Under the pieces are notes generated by a model. The model had not been told where the DNA came from, did no database searches, and saw only the letters and a program-made list of their open reading frames with translations. Below, piece after piece: positions 53,475 through 62,596 of a stretch of 64,000 nucleotides of DNA. Source of the stretch: Candidatus Rhodoferax bjergmarkensis. GTDB lineage: Bacteria; Pseudomonadota; Gammaproteobacteria; Burkholderiales; Burkholderiaceae_C. Numbering within the stretch: position 1 is the stretch's first letter; the number at the start of each line of letters is the position of its first letter. Made by a program: the position numbers and the translations under genes. Where the stretch lies: NCBI GenBank assembly GCA_016708345.1, contig JADJFX010000042.1, forward strand, positions 9,146 through 73,145. Reading direction: 5' to 3'.

Positions 53475-53714
53475 TCAAACCAATTCATCACCCGGGGTGG
53501 GAGGCACATCCGGGCTGGCGGCAAGCCAGGCATCAAAACCAGCCAAATCACCGCGTGCTGCACGCTCTTTGAAATAAGACTCGGTTTTCAAGGCCGAGAC
53601 TTTTTCGGCAATGGCGGTCACAAAAAACTGATTCATCGAGACCTTTTCCTCCGCCGCCACCAAGCGGGCGTAGGCAAACAGCGACTCGGGCACTCTCAAA
53701 GCGTAGTTGGACAT
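53475..53714 (-). CDS. Ribbon-helix-helix antitoxin of a PIN toxin
   Basis: About 79 aa from ATG 53714 (MSNYALRVPESLFAYARLV). The N-terminus has the ribbon strand (YALRVPESL) and two helices (EEKVSMNQFFVTAIAEKVS) of the HicB/Arc-type fold; the acidic C-terminus DAWLAASPDVPPTPGDE would bind the toxin. The start overlaps the upstream PIN-toxin stop by 4 nt, giving toxin-first order. Confidence 0.75.
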   Translation of the reverse strand: MSNYALRVPESLFAYARLVAAEEKVSMNQFFVTAIAEKVSALKTESYFKERAARGDLAGFDAWLAASPDVPPTPGDELV

Positions 53715-54151
53715 CACATATCCCCTTGGTTTAACTGTTTCAAAAACTCTGCCGGCGTAAGCACCGGCAGTGCGAATTTTTGGGCTGCATCAAAGTCGCC
53801 CTCATTAAAAGTCACCAGCGCATCTGCCCGGCCATTAAGGGCAGTCTCCAGCACCATTTCGTCCGCTGCGTCGCGCAGTTGTGGGCGCCAAAGGTAATAC
53901 AGATGAACCGGTTCAACCCGCAACACCAAGGCGTCCAGAAAAGCGTCCACGCTCGCCACACTGCGCATGCCTTGTGCCAATTGCTCTGGCCGCTTCAACA
54001 CCGACTCGTATTCCACAAACAAGGGGACTGAAGCCAGCATGCAAAACCGGTTTGCGCGCAAAGCATTAAGCAGCGCAAACGATGCACCGTTGCGGCTGCG
54101 CGCTGCCGCCACCAGCACATTGGAATCCAACACCACTCGGTTAAATTTCAT
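53714..54151 (-). CDS. PIN-domain (PIN_3) toxin
   Basis: 145 aa. PIN ribonuclease residues are in place: VVLDSNVLVAAARSRNGAS (first Asp), VPLFVEYESVL (Glu), LRDAADEMVLETALNG (Asp/Glu) and LVTFNEGDF (last Asp), with the tail PVLTPAEFLKQL typical of PIN_3 members. It is a likely tRNA- or mRNA-cleaving toxin, co-translated with the RHH antitoxin. All frames are intact, so this is probably the only working toxin-antitoxin pair of the three near mutS. Confidence 0.85.
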   Translation of the reverse strand: MKFNRVVLDSNVLVAAARSRNGASFALLNALRANRFCMLASVPLFVEYESVLKRPEQLAQGMRSVASVDAFLDALVLRVEPVHLYYLWRPQLRDAADEMVLETALNGRADALVTFNEGDFDAAQKFALPVLTPAEFLKQLNQGDM

Positions 54152-54273
54152 ATTGCCAATGATATTACAAACTCAAAAACCGAGCTACCGACACCTTCCC
54201 GCGAATCGTTGCCGAAGCCGGGGCGAAAACGCTGACCTGAATATTTGGCCGATTTTCAAAATCGGCCGAAGGT

Positions 54274-54543
54274 TCAAGGACGGACAGCGATTTCGTGCTT
54301 GATCGACTTGACACCCTTCACACCGCGCGCAATGCCCTCTGCCGTGTCTTTCTCTGTAACGCTTTTGGCGAAGCCGGACAGCATGACGGTGCCGTTGAGC
54401 GTCTCGACACGGATGCTGCTCGCATCCACGTAAGTATTTTCAACAAAACGTGCTTTCACCAAGGTGGTAATGCACGTGTCGTCAACGTAAGCGCCAACGG
54501 TTTCCTGACCGCGGTTAACCGCACAACCGATGGCTGAAAGCAA
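54274..54543 (-). CDS. BON-domain protein, N-terminus damaged
   Basis: About 89 aa. The BON domain is clear: TLVKARFVENTYVDASSIRV, ETLNGTVMLSGFAKSVTEKD and GVKGVKSIKHEIAVRP. The start of the frame LLSAIGCAVNRGQ looks like the end of a lipoprotein signal (lipobox A-I-G-C), but an in-frame TGA lies just upstream and the remaining start is a TTG, so a 1-nt error or true truncation removed the signal sequence. BON proteins usually sit in the periplasm and respond to envelope or osmotic stress. Confidence 0.7.
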   Translation of the reverse strand: MLSAIGCAVNRGQETVGAYVDDTCITTLVKARFVENTYVDASSIRVETLNGTVMLSGFAKSVTEKDTAEGIARGVKGVKSIKHEIAVRP

Positions 54544-55931
54544 AACTGCAGCTCATCCTGTCGGTACGGTGGCGCACGCAAAGCCCCTTGATAATCTTGA
54601 CATCAAGGTCAGCCTTGCAAGAGGGACGCAAACCCAACTGCGGTTGATAATTTAATCTTTCAACTCCCCCAGAGTCCCCGTCAGGCATGGGGTCGTTGAG
54701 GGAACGTGAAGGCATTTGCCGGCAGATGAAGGAAGCGAAACGACGCTAATAAATTGATGTTTAAAGAAAAAAACAAATCAGAGACACCACCAGAAGATGC
54801 CGAAAAACACACCCCCATGATGGCCCAGTATTTCGGCCTCAAAGCGGACTACCCCGACACCCTGCTGTTTTACCGCATGGGCGATTTTTACGAGCTGTTT
54901 TACGGCGATGCTGAAAAAGCCGCCCGCCTTATCAACATCACCCTGACGCAGCGCGGCCAATCCGCCGGGCAGCCGGTGATGATGGCGGGTGTGCCGTTTC
55001 ACTCGGTGGACACCTACCTGGCCCGGCTCATCAAGCTGGGCGAATCGGTGGCGATTTGCGAGCAGGTGGGCGAGGTCACCGGCAAAGGGCCGGTGGAGCG
55101 CAAGGTGGTGCGGGTGGTCACTCCCGGCACCTTGACCGACATGGAGCTGCTCAGTGACAAGACCGAGTCCATGCTGCTGGCGGTGCACCAGGGGCCGCGC
55201 AACACCTGCGGCCTGGCCTGGCTGAGCGTGACCCAGGGCGAAGTGCATCTGGCCGAATGTGTGCCCGAAGCACTGGCGGAATGGGTGGCGCGCATTGGCC
55301 CCGGCGAGTTGCTGTTCAGCGCCGGGGCGACACCTGCTTTTGAAGCGCGCTTGCGGGCGATTCCCAGCGTAAGTGCGCTGTCGATCTCGGCCCGGCCCGA
55401 CTGGCAGTTTGACCCCGCTTTGGGCGAGCGCAAGCTGCTGGAGCAACTCAAGGCGGCCACCCTGGCCTCGTGGCAGGCCCAAGACCTGCCCCAAGCCCAC
55501 GCGGCCGCCAGCGCGCTGCTGAACTACTGCGAACACACCCAGGGCCGCGCCCTCACCCACCTGCACAGCGTGCGGGTGCAGCGCAATGACGAGCTGATTG
55601 ACCTGCCGCAAACCACCCGGCGCAACCTGGAGCTGACGCAAACCCTGCGCGGCGAAGAAAAACCCACGCTGTTTTCGCTCCTGGACACCTGCATGACCGG
55701 CATGGGCAGCCGCTTGCTCAAAAGCTGGCTGCTGGCGCCCCGGCGCGAGCGCAGCGAAGCCCAGCAGCGCCACAATGCCATTGCCGCGCTGCACAGCGCC
55801 ACAACCCATGGCGAGCCCGCCTGGCGTCGCCTGCGCGAGCAGCTCAAGGGCAGCACCGACGTGGAGCGCATCACCGCCCGCATGGCGCTGCGCCAGGTGC
55901 GCCCGCGCGAGCTGGTGGCACTCACTCAAAC

Positions 55932-55980
55932 GCTACAAAAAAGTGAGCTGCTTGCGCAGATTCCACGTGCGCTAGAGCCC
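55932..55980 (+). repeat. Palindromic repeat copy 8 (mutS core domain)
   Basis: GCTACAAAAAAGTGAGCTGC, TTGCGCA and CACGTGCGCTAGAGCCC; 49 nt. In frame it reads L-Q-K-S-E-L-L-A-Q-I-P-R-A-L-E-P, the same frame as the trmJ copy, and again carries GAGCTG instead of TAGCTG. Confidence 0.85.
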
Positions 55981-57275
55981 TATTTGACCCATATTTCTGA
56001 GCAATTGCAGCCGCCCGCTGGCTGTGCTGAACTCTTGAGCCGCGCCATCGCCCCGAGCCCGCCGTGCTGGTGCGCGACGGCGGCGTGATGGCCAGCGGGT
56101 TTGACGACGAACTCGACGAGCTGCGCGCCATTCAGACCAACTGCGACAGCTTTTTGCTTGATCTGGAAACGCGCGAAAAGGCGCGCACCGGCATAAGCAA
56201 CCTGCGCGTGCAGTACAACAAAGTGCATGGCTTCTTTATTGAGGTGACGCAGGGCCAGATCGACAAGGTGCCAGACGACTACCGCCGCCGCCAGACCCTC
56301 AAAAACGCAGAACGCTTTATCACCCCCGAACTCAAGGCGTTTGAAGACAAGGCCCTCTCCGCCCAGGAACGCGCCCTTGCGCGGGAAAAGTGGCTGTACG
56401 AGCAGGTGCTGGACCAATTACAGCCCTTTGTCCCCGCCCTGACCCGCCTCGCCCGCGCCCTGGCCACGCTGGACGCCCTGTGCGCCCTGGCTGAACGCGC
56501 GCTGACGCTGGACTGGTGCGCCCCACAGTTTGTCAAAGAACCTTGCCTGGACATCACCCAGGGCCGCCACCCGGTGGTGCAGGCGCGTCTGGCGGAAACC
56601 AGCAGCGGTGCCTTCATTGCCAACGACACACACCTGAGCGCCAAGCAGCGCATGCAGATCATCACCGGCCCCAACATGGGCGGCAAATCAACCTACATGC
56701 GCCAGATTGCGGTGATAGTCCTGCTGGCCAGCATGGGCAGCTACGTGCCGGCCAGCGCCTGCCGCTTGGGGCCGATCGACGCCATCCACACCCGCATCGG
56801 CGCGGCCGACGACCTGGCCAACGCCCAGTCCACCTTCATGTTGGAGATGCTGGAAGGCGCGCAGATACTGCACGCTGCCACCCCCAACTCGCTGGTGCTG
56901 ATGGACGAAATTGGCCGGGGCACCAGCACCTTTGACGGCCTGGCGCTGGCCAGTGCCATCGCCACCCAGCTGCACGACAAAACCCGGGCCTACACCCTGT
57001 TTGCCACCCATTACTTTGAGCTGACGGAGTTCCCCGCCACCCACCACGGGGCCATCAACGTGCACGTGAGCGCCGCCGAGTCGGGCCGCGACATTGTGTT
57101 TTTGCACGAAATCCAGGCCGGCCCGGCCAGCAAAAGCTACGGCATTCAGGTGGCGCGCCTCGCTGGCATGCCAGCCAGCGTGGTCAACCATGCCCGGCGC
57201 ACGCTGGAGGCACTGGAAGCGCAGGCGTCGCAAAGTAACGCGCAGGTCGATCTGTTCGCCCCAGTGCCCGAACAC

Positions 57276-57323
57276 GCTACAGAAAACATAGCTGGTAGCG
57301 CACTGGATACGGCGGTAGCAGCC
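57276..57323 (+). repeat. Palindromic repeat copy 9 (mutS C-terminal tail)
   Basis: GCTACAGAAAACATAGCTGG, TAGCGCA and a diverged right part GGCGGTAGCAGCC; 48 nt. It reads A-T-E-N-I-A-G-S-A in frame, as in the pepN and urtB copies. It lies in the flexible linker before the MutS dimerisation tail. Confidence 0.65.
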
Positions 57324-57424
57324 TTAAATCCTGATAATTTAAGCCCCAGAGAAGCGCTGGAAGCGCTTTACCAGTTGAAGGCTCTGGCTGGCAAGGGCTG
57401 ACATGGCCGCGTTTATGCCGTCAT

Positions 57425-57848
57425 TTAACTTACTGGCACCACAACCACAGGTGTCAACCCCAGACGCTTGGCGCGACGCGCAAACCGTCGGTCGTCAAAA
57501 GTCATCAACTCCACGCAGCCGCTGCTGGCCAGCAGGTGCAGCGCATCGGCAAAATCCAGCCCGTCTTTGTGCAAGCCCAAGGCATCGCTCACCCGTGCCC
57601 ATTCTTCGACCGTTACATGGGCAAGACCCAGCAGATGCTGGATAACCCGTACAAAATCATCCGCCGCAAAACCATAAAAAGCGCGCAACACCCATTCCAG
57701 TTCCAGCACCACTGTCAACGGCACAAAGACGGCTCGGCCTGAGTCAACAAACGCCGGGCGATGGGGCGCTGCTTGACCGCTTCGGGGTCTGCCGGGTCGT
57801 CCACATCACATAAAAGCGGGCAAATATATTGGTAGCAAGCGCGATCAT
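57425..57848 (-). pseudogene. vapC: VapC-type PIN toxin, frameshifted
   Basis: The N-terminus MIALATNIFARF (start 57848) aligns with the usual M-I-A-L-D-T-N of VapC but has Ala where the first catalytic Asp is expected. It continues, one T short, as DVDDPADPEAVKQRPIARRL, then, another T short, as VPLTVVLELEWVLRAFYGFA, GLDFADALHLL and ELMTFDDRRFARRA to the stop 57425. Two indels in T runs and one loss of a catalytic residue suggest decay, though this region is generally error-prone. It overlaps and follows the VapB-like gene. Confidence 0.7.
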
Positions 57849-58094
57849 CGGTGCCTTCACGCATGGCCTGCGCCACGTCAAAATCTGCCAGGCTGCGCTT
57901 GCCCGGCTTTTTGCACACCAACATGCCAAAACCGTCCTCGGCCAAGGTGGGGGTCAACTGGCGCTTGACTTCGGCGTGGATGACGTTGCCCTCTAGGTGA
58001 AAGTCGAGCTGGCAACCCGTCGTAATGCCCAGCTTGCGCCGAATGTCGGCCGGAATGACGACTTGGCATTTGTGGAAACGGTAACGGTGAGCAT
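57806..58094 (-). pseudogene. vapB: VapB/AbrB-type antitoxin, frameshifted
   Basis: Starts MLTVTVSTNAK (58094), changes frame near 58060 and continues as CQVVIPADIRRKLGITTGCQ, the AbrB swapped-hairpin core, then NVIHAEVKRQLTPTLAEDGF and PGKRSLADFDVAQAMREGTD. With the T restored that vapC needs, its stop would be the TGA at 57806-57808, giving the normal vapB-vapC overlap; without it the two frames fuse. Confidence 0.65.
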
Positions 58095-58137
58095 GGCATG
58101 CCTTCTACACGCCGACCTGCCATCCGCTATTGACCGA

Positions 58138-58430
58138 TTACGTCCGATCATTCCAATATCCGGGTTTACGGCTTTGATGTGCGATTGCGTAGATTTGCGG
58201 TCCGTTGACATCATCTTCTTCGTACACAATGGTGTAAGGAAAGCGATCCAAGTGGTAAACCCTGAAACCATTTTCACTGTGTGGGCCGCATTGCTGGTTT
58301 TCTAAAGAAGGTCGCGTATGCGCTCATATTCTGCGAGAAAAGCCAAAGCAATCATCTTGCTGGCGTGGGTAGCGTAGTACTGCGCCGCCTCACCAAGCTC
58401 AGCCTCTGCGTCGGGGTGAATCGAGTACAC
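58138..58430 (-). pseudogene. RelE/ParE-type toxin, frameshifted
   Basis: From GTG 58430 it reads VYSIHPDAEAELGEAAQYYA, then IALAFLAEYERIRDLL, hits a stop at 58302-58304, and resumes in the next frame as ENQQCGPHSENGFRVYHLDR, PYTIVYEEDD and QSRKPGYWNDRT to the TAA 58138-58140. The ParE plan (helical hairpin, then strands, then RKPGYW) is clear. One missing base in a T run explains the break. It is in frame with the upstream antitoxin, giving an apparent antitoxin-toxin fusion. Confidence 0.65.
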
Positions 58431-58655
58431 CTCCGCAATCCTTGCTCTGACGCGTGCCAATGCTTCGTTGCCAGGAACCATCGCCGCTTTGCCGCTTCGT
58501 ACTTCTTCTCTGCGCATACGGGCAACATCGACCCAAGCTTTCTGCATGCGTGACTTTGGCTCAAAGCTTTCAATCAACCGCTCAAGAAGATGGGCTCGTT
58601 CAGTGGAATCCAATTTCAATACTTGAGCTTCAAGGTCATAAAAATGAGCGTGCAT
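58431..58655 (-). CDS. Addiction-module antitoxin (RelB/TIGR02574-like)
   Basis: From ATG 58655 (MHAHFYDLEAQVLKLDSTER), with a good ribosome site AGGAGA. The helical core STERAHLLERLIESFEP and the following AWVDVARMRREEVRSGKAA match small antitoxins encoded before ParE-like toxins. No stop separates it from the toxin frame at 58430, so either a stop has been lost to an indel or the two are fused. The usual end would be near ALARVRARIA. Confidence 0.65.
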
Positions 58656-58797
58656 TGGAGTCTCCTGTAAGTCATGAATCTGTACAACCACTCAACCGAC
58701 CACGGGCCGCAGGATCAGTTTAGCCGACTTGCCCGACCTATGGAATGAACTGCCATTCAAAAGCGTATATCCAGACGTTACAAACCCGCCCGGTGCA

Positions 58798-59026
58798 TCA
58801 ACTGCGCACCGGACAAGCCCTAGAGCAGCAGGCCAGTTTGAGGATATTGGACAAGCGCAAGGTTGTGCTCACCGCGCTCGATACCTCCCACGTATGAGCG
58901 GTCAATTTCAGCGCTGAGCGCCAGCGCCTCCTGCGACAAACCGATCTCCAGACGCACCAGACGGATGGCCTTTCCCAAGGCCACCAACTCCGGAGCATAG
59001 CTGTATCGATTCGACTTTTTTGCCAC
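58798..59026 (-). pseudogene. XRE-family regulator (C.AhdI-like), 3' frameshift
   Basis: From ATG 59026 (MAKKSNRYSYAPELVALGKA). Helix-turn-helix: IRLVRLEIGLSQEALALSAE, then IDRSYVGGIERGEHNLAL, the classic controller-protein-like motif. One extra C near 58851 changes the frame; the correct tail NILKLACCSR lies in the adjacent frame to 58798. Stand-alone regulators of this type are common in mobile regions and next to restriction or toxin genes; no restriction enzyme is seen here. Confidence 0.7.
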
Positions 59027-59118
59027 GCCTCGATGTTGCGTGGTTGATGGTTTTTATACCACGGTATATGATACCCAAGTGCATTTGCAAAGCTATGCAC
59101 TGTCGAAATTTACGAACA

Positions 59119-59644
59119 ATGAAAAGGAATCCATGCACAAAAATAATCACAACTATTGTTTTAACTTTCGGCGCAATCTCATCCTTCGGGCAGATGTGGC
59201 TATCTGTAGGGGCTGCGCCCTCGTCGGACGGAGGTGGTACGAAATTGCACTTTCAGGCAAAGGCACTGGTGCTTGGGGATTCGGAGTTGGCGCTGTTTTC
59301 AATTCCAATTTTTCAAACGATTTACTCGATTACCCGGTCCCCCACAGCTCTTATACGAGCCCTTGGAAGCAAACGAACCGGCAGTACATTTGGGTTTGAC
59401 GCGCTTTACTTCTTTGGAGACAGCAAAACAGTCCTGCCGTATGTAAGCGTTGGCCTGTATGCATCAAAGCGCGCCGAAGTCGCCCAGTCAAACGTGACAA
59501 AGTGGTATTACACACAAAAAGATCAATCCACAATACTTCTCAGTGGTGAATTGGGACTACACATGGTTACCGAAAACGGTTGGCTTTTGGGGCTGGATAC
59601 CATTCCATTCGTGGCCCAAATTTGAGTCTTAGCAAGGCATTCTG
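59119..59644 (+). pseudogene. Putative outer-membrane beta-barrel protein, frameshifted
   Basis: From ATG 59119 (MKRNPCTKIITTIVLTFGAI) a signal peptide ends near SSFGQ. After a frame change near 59225 the text WYEIALSGKGTGAWGFGVGA and VFNSNFSNDLLDYPVP follows. Another change near 59365 gives GSTFGFDALYFFGDSKTVLP, YVSVGLYASKRAEV and LLSGELGLHMVTENGWLLGL, and a third, near 59598, gives a C-terminus YHSIRGPNLSLSKAF ending in Phe. Alternating polar/aromatic strands and a terminal Phe suggest a small barrel of about 170 aa. Base composition is lower in GC than the neighbours, so it may be acquired. Confidence 0.55.
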
Positions 59645-59937
59645 ACGGCACCAAACTATTGACCCCGCGGCAATCAACTTGAAGCTGTCGGCTCTGAGCT
59701 GATGACTTCAATTTCCTGCAGATGCAGACACAGTATCAATAAGGCTGTGGCGCTGACAATCTTCACGTAAACGATCTGCAACTTGCACGCAACGGCCACG
59801 ATCAATCGGCAGTCATTGCCTTTGATGTTGAAGACCACACAAGCGAGGGTTCTTCATCACGCTTGCACGGCCGTTACGCGCCTTGATGTCGGCGGGCTCG
59901 GTCCATGCCGCACTCGTGGCCTCGCCGTACCCAGCCG
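59645..59937. other. Intergenic stretch, nothing recognised
   Basis: About 290 nt between the barrel protein and the HD-GYP gene. No convincing reading frame, RNA gene or repeat was seen on either strand. GC content is mixed and error density is unknown. Confidence 0.4.
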
Positions 59938-61213
59938 TCAGGACTTGATCCAGCTTGGGCGTGCAGGCTTGGGCGGTGGTGCTGAAGCCTCGATGAAATA
60001 GCTGACCTGCTTGCGCGGGCTGAGGTAGTTGTACACCTCGGGCGGCACTTGGGCGGGTCGCAGTGCGGTGACGATATGCACCTCGGTCTCCTGCGCCATG
60101 TCGATCATGATGGCCTCATTTTTGGGCACAGTGGCGTCACACACCACCACGGTCGGCTTCAAGGGTTTGGCCGGGTTGATGGTAGCCCCATGCCAATCAA
60201 GTTGTCCGACAGCTGCACCAGCGTCCTGGCGGGTAAACGCCAGGCAGCGGATAAACACCTCAAAATTTTGGGGTCAAACTTGCTGCGCAGCTTGGAAACA
60301 TCAGCGACAGTGCTTCATGCGGCGTCAAAGCGTCACAAGGAGAGCTTAGGTTGCACAACTCATCGTAATTGCTGGCATGACCACAATGCGCCAGCGGGTT
60401 GATGGCCTCGCCTGCTAGTTTGGCCGGATAACCGCTGCCGTCCATGCACTCGGTGGTGTTCGCGAATGATGGCCAGCGCAGTAGGGGCCAGCAGCATGCG
60501 CTTGCCGATGGCCGCCATATTGGCAGTGCATCTCGAAAAATTGCGCTCGGCACGGGCCGCTGGGCCCGGTTTTGAGGGCGATTTTGTCGGGCATCTTTGT
60601 GGCCAATATCGTGCATCAAGGCCCCATGCCCAGCGCGCCGCCACCTCGACCGGCAGTTTGAGGTCGCGCGCCACCATCATCGACAGCATGGTGACGTTGA
60701 GCGAATGAAAATACAACTCGTCGCTGCCCATTTTGTCGCCCATCACAGGCACCGGGCAATTTCGGGCGAACTGAGAATGGTCGGTCACCTCGGTGATCAG
60801 TTTGGCGGCCTGGCGCACGGTTTTCGCGCGGCTGGCTGAACAGGTTTTCTCAATGTCTTTAATGGACTGCGGCGGTGGCGGTAAGGCCCGCTCCGACCGG
60901 TGGCCTCGCGGCGCTGGAGCATCTGCTCCATCATGGCGCGCTTGGCCAGCACCTGGGCCGACGGCTCAGGCACTACCACCGGGCCGGGCGTTTCTTCAGG
61001 GACGTTTTCACCGGGCTCATCCGGGCTGCAGTCACTCAAGGCCGGGTTGAAACGCAAGGTTTTGAGCCCCAGACCCCGAATGACCTTGATCTGATCCTCC
61101 GACTTGATTTTGAAATGGCTGAAGGCGAACGGATGCTCCATCCACTTCAAATCAAGGTAGACGTACAGCCCAACCTTGAGCTGATCGGGCGTGAGTCGGG
61201 GATCGTCAGACAT
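59938..61213 (-). pseudogene. HD-GYP domain protein with DUF3391, frameshifted
   Basis: From ATG 61213 (MSDDPRLTPDQLKVGLYVYL) the N-terminal DUF3391 domain includes FAFSHFKIKSEDQIKVIRGL. The HD-GYP domain is pieced together from different frames: HSLNVTMLSMMVARDLKLPV, MHDIGHKD, REHHECMDGSGYP-like text, LCNLSSPCDALTPHEALSLM, and a C-terminal FIRCL...TINPAKPLKPTVVVCD to the stop at 59938. The HD motif and HHE...DGSGYP motif are those of cyclic-di-GMP phosphodiesterases. At least six indels interrupt it. If intact it would add to the large c-di-GMP set of this window. Confidence 0.8.
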
Positions 61214-61219
61214 TAAAAC

Positions 61220-62038
61220 TTAGGCCGCCCAGCGCACCGTGCCAGTGAACGCTGTGGCCAGCACTACCAAACCAAAGGCAATCCGGTAATAGGCAAACCC
61301 GACAAAGCTGTGCGTGGCGATGTAGCGCAAGAGCCAGCGTATGCACAGCCAGGCGCTGATGAAAGAAAACAGCAAACCAACGCCAAACAGCGGCACATCG
61401 GCCATGCTGAGCAGGCACGCTCTTTGTACAGGCTTGTAGCGCCTGCACCGATGAGGGTGGGAATCGCCAGGTAAAACGAAAATCGGTGGCAGCTTTGTGA
61501 AAGTCCAAGCAACATACCGCCAATGATGGTGGCACCGCTGCGGCTGGTGCCGGAATCGGCAGACACTGCACCAGGCCAACCTTCAGGGCGTCCACAGGCG
61601 TCGTGGATTCAACCTCGTGAATGTGCGCCAGCCGGATTCTTGGCTTGCCGGCGCTCAGCCCACAAAATAATGAAGCCCCCCGATGATGAAAATTTTGGCC
61701 ACCACCACCGGCGTAAACAAATGGGCCCTGATGGCTTTGCCAAACAGCAAGCCGAGCAACACCGCCGGAATGAAGGCAATCAAAACATTCAGGGCAAAAC
61801 CTTTGTGCCCTCTTTGTATTGGGGCAAGGCCACCAGCGTGTCGCGAATTTTTGCCAGTAAATCAAAATCACGGCAAAAATGGCACCGGTCTGGATGCGTC
61901 AAACACTTGGCTGTCGTCGTCAAAACCGAGCAGGGCACCGGCCAAAATCAGGTGCCCGGTCGATGAAATGGGCAAAAACTCCGTCAATCCCTCGACGATG
62001 CCCATGATGATGGCTTTGACAAGCAGTGCAGTATCCAC
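61220..62038 (-). pseudogene. uppP: Undecaprenyl-diphosphatase UppP (BacA), frameshifted
   Basis: From GTG 62038 (VDTALLVKAIIMGIVEGLTE) the first signature FLPISSTGHLILAGALLGFD is intact. Later blocks in changing frames include ALKVGLVQCL, SRSGATIIGGMLLGLS, FYLAIPTLIGAGA, SMADVPLF and the C-terminal FISAWLCIRWLL and FAYYRIAFGLVVLA. It is an integral membrane enzyme recycling the undecaprenyl carrier for peptidoglycan synthesis. Six or so indels are required. Because the function is important, sequence error is likely. Confidence 0.85.
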
Positions 62039-62219
62039 GCGAAATCCTGATTCCTGATGATTCGGGCGACTGGCCGCTGCGCTCCTGCGCCTGGCTAACC
62101 AACCCATGAAAGTGCCGCGATTATCGCTGTGCCAACCGCGACAGGGTGCCAATACACTGCCAATTCGCCTCAATCACCGGTCCGATCATCACCTGTCCAG
62201 CCCCAAAGCGGTACTTTGG

Positions 62220-62400
62220 TTACTTTGCATCCCTAATCGTCTTTTGAACCCGGCGCGCCACATCTATTGCCACACCGGCCACCGCGCCTGCGCGCCGGCC
62301 GCCAGTTTTGACGACCACGGCGACGGTGGTGACGGCGGCGTCGGCCACGGCCACCACCGCACACCCTGGACAAAACTCTGGTGGCGCAGGCCACAGCCAT
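62220..62400 (-). CDS. Putative small lipoprotein, N-terminus uncertain
   Basis: Read with one frame change, MAVACATRVLS joins GCAVVAVADAAVTTVAVVVK and AGVAIDVARRVQKTIRDAK, ending at TAA 62220. A short signal, Gly-Cys and an Ala/Val-rich helical tail resemble the small NF038104-like lipoproteins of betaproteobacteria. It lies between uppP and divergent cca. The evidence is limited and the region is error-rich. Confidence 0.35.
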
Positions 62401-62596
62401 GACGGCACTTTTTGATGACTGGGCGCATTGAAAAACTCCACGTGAACGGGGCCAATTATCGCAGCAACGCACGCCTGGGTGTAACGAAGGGTTATGGCGC
62501 TTTGGAGAACCTCATGCACCTAAAACCCGCGCACTGCCAGCAAAAACTCGCTTTGGAGGAACCCTGCCCACTCACCGGCCAGCAGGCCCGGCTGAC

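Larger units (their letters stand above)
54757..57401 (+). pseudogene. mutS: DNA mismatch repair protein MutS, one frameshift
   Basis: About 880 codons from ATG 54757 (MFKEKNKSETPPEDAEKHTP). Mismatch-binding domain with FYRMGDFYELFYGDAEKAAR (the Phe-x-Glu wedge), core and clamp domains, ATPase with GPNMGGKSTYMRQIA, LVLMDEIGRGTSTFDGLALA and FATHYFELTEF, and the C-terminal dimer tail. A single missing C in the run near 56051 separates the first part (to the false stop at 56086-56088) from the rest. Two palindromic repeats lie inside: copy 8 between the core helices and copy 9 in the tail. If the frameshift is real the strain would be a mutator; an error in a C run is the simpler explanation. 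Confidence 0.92.
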
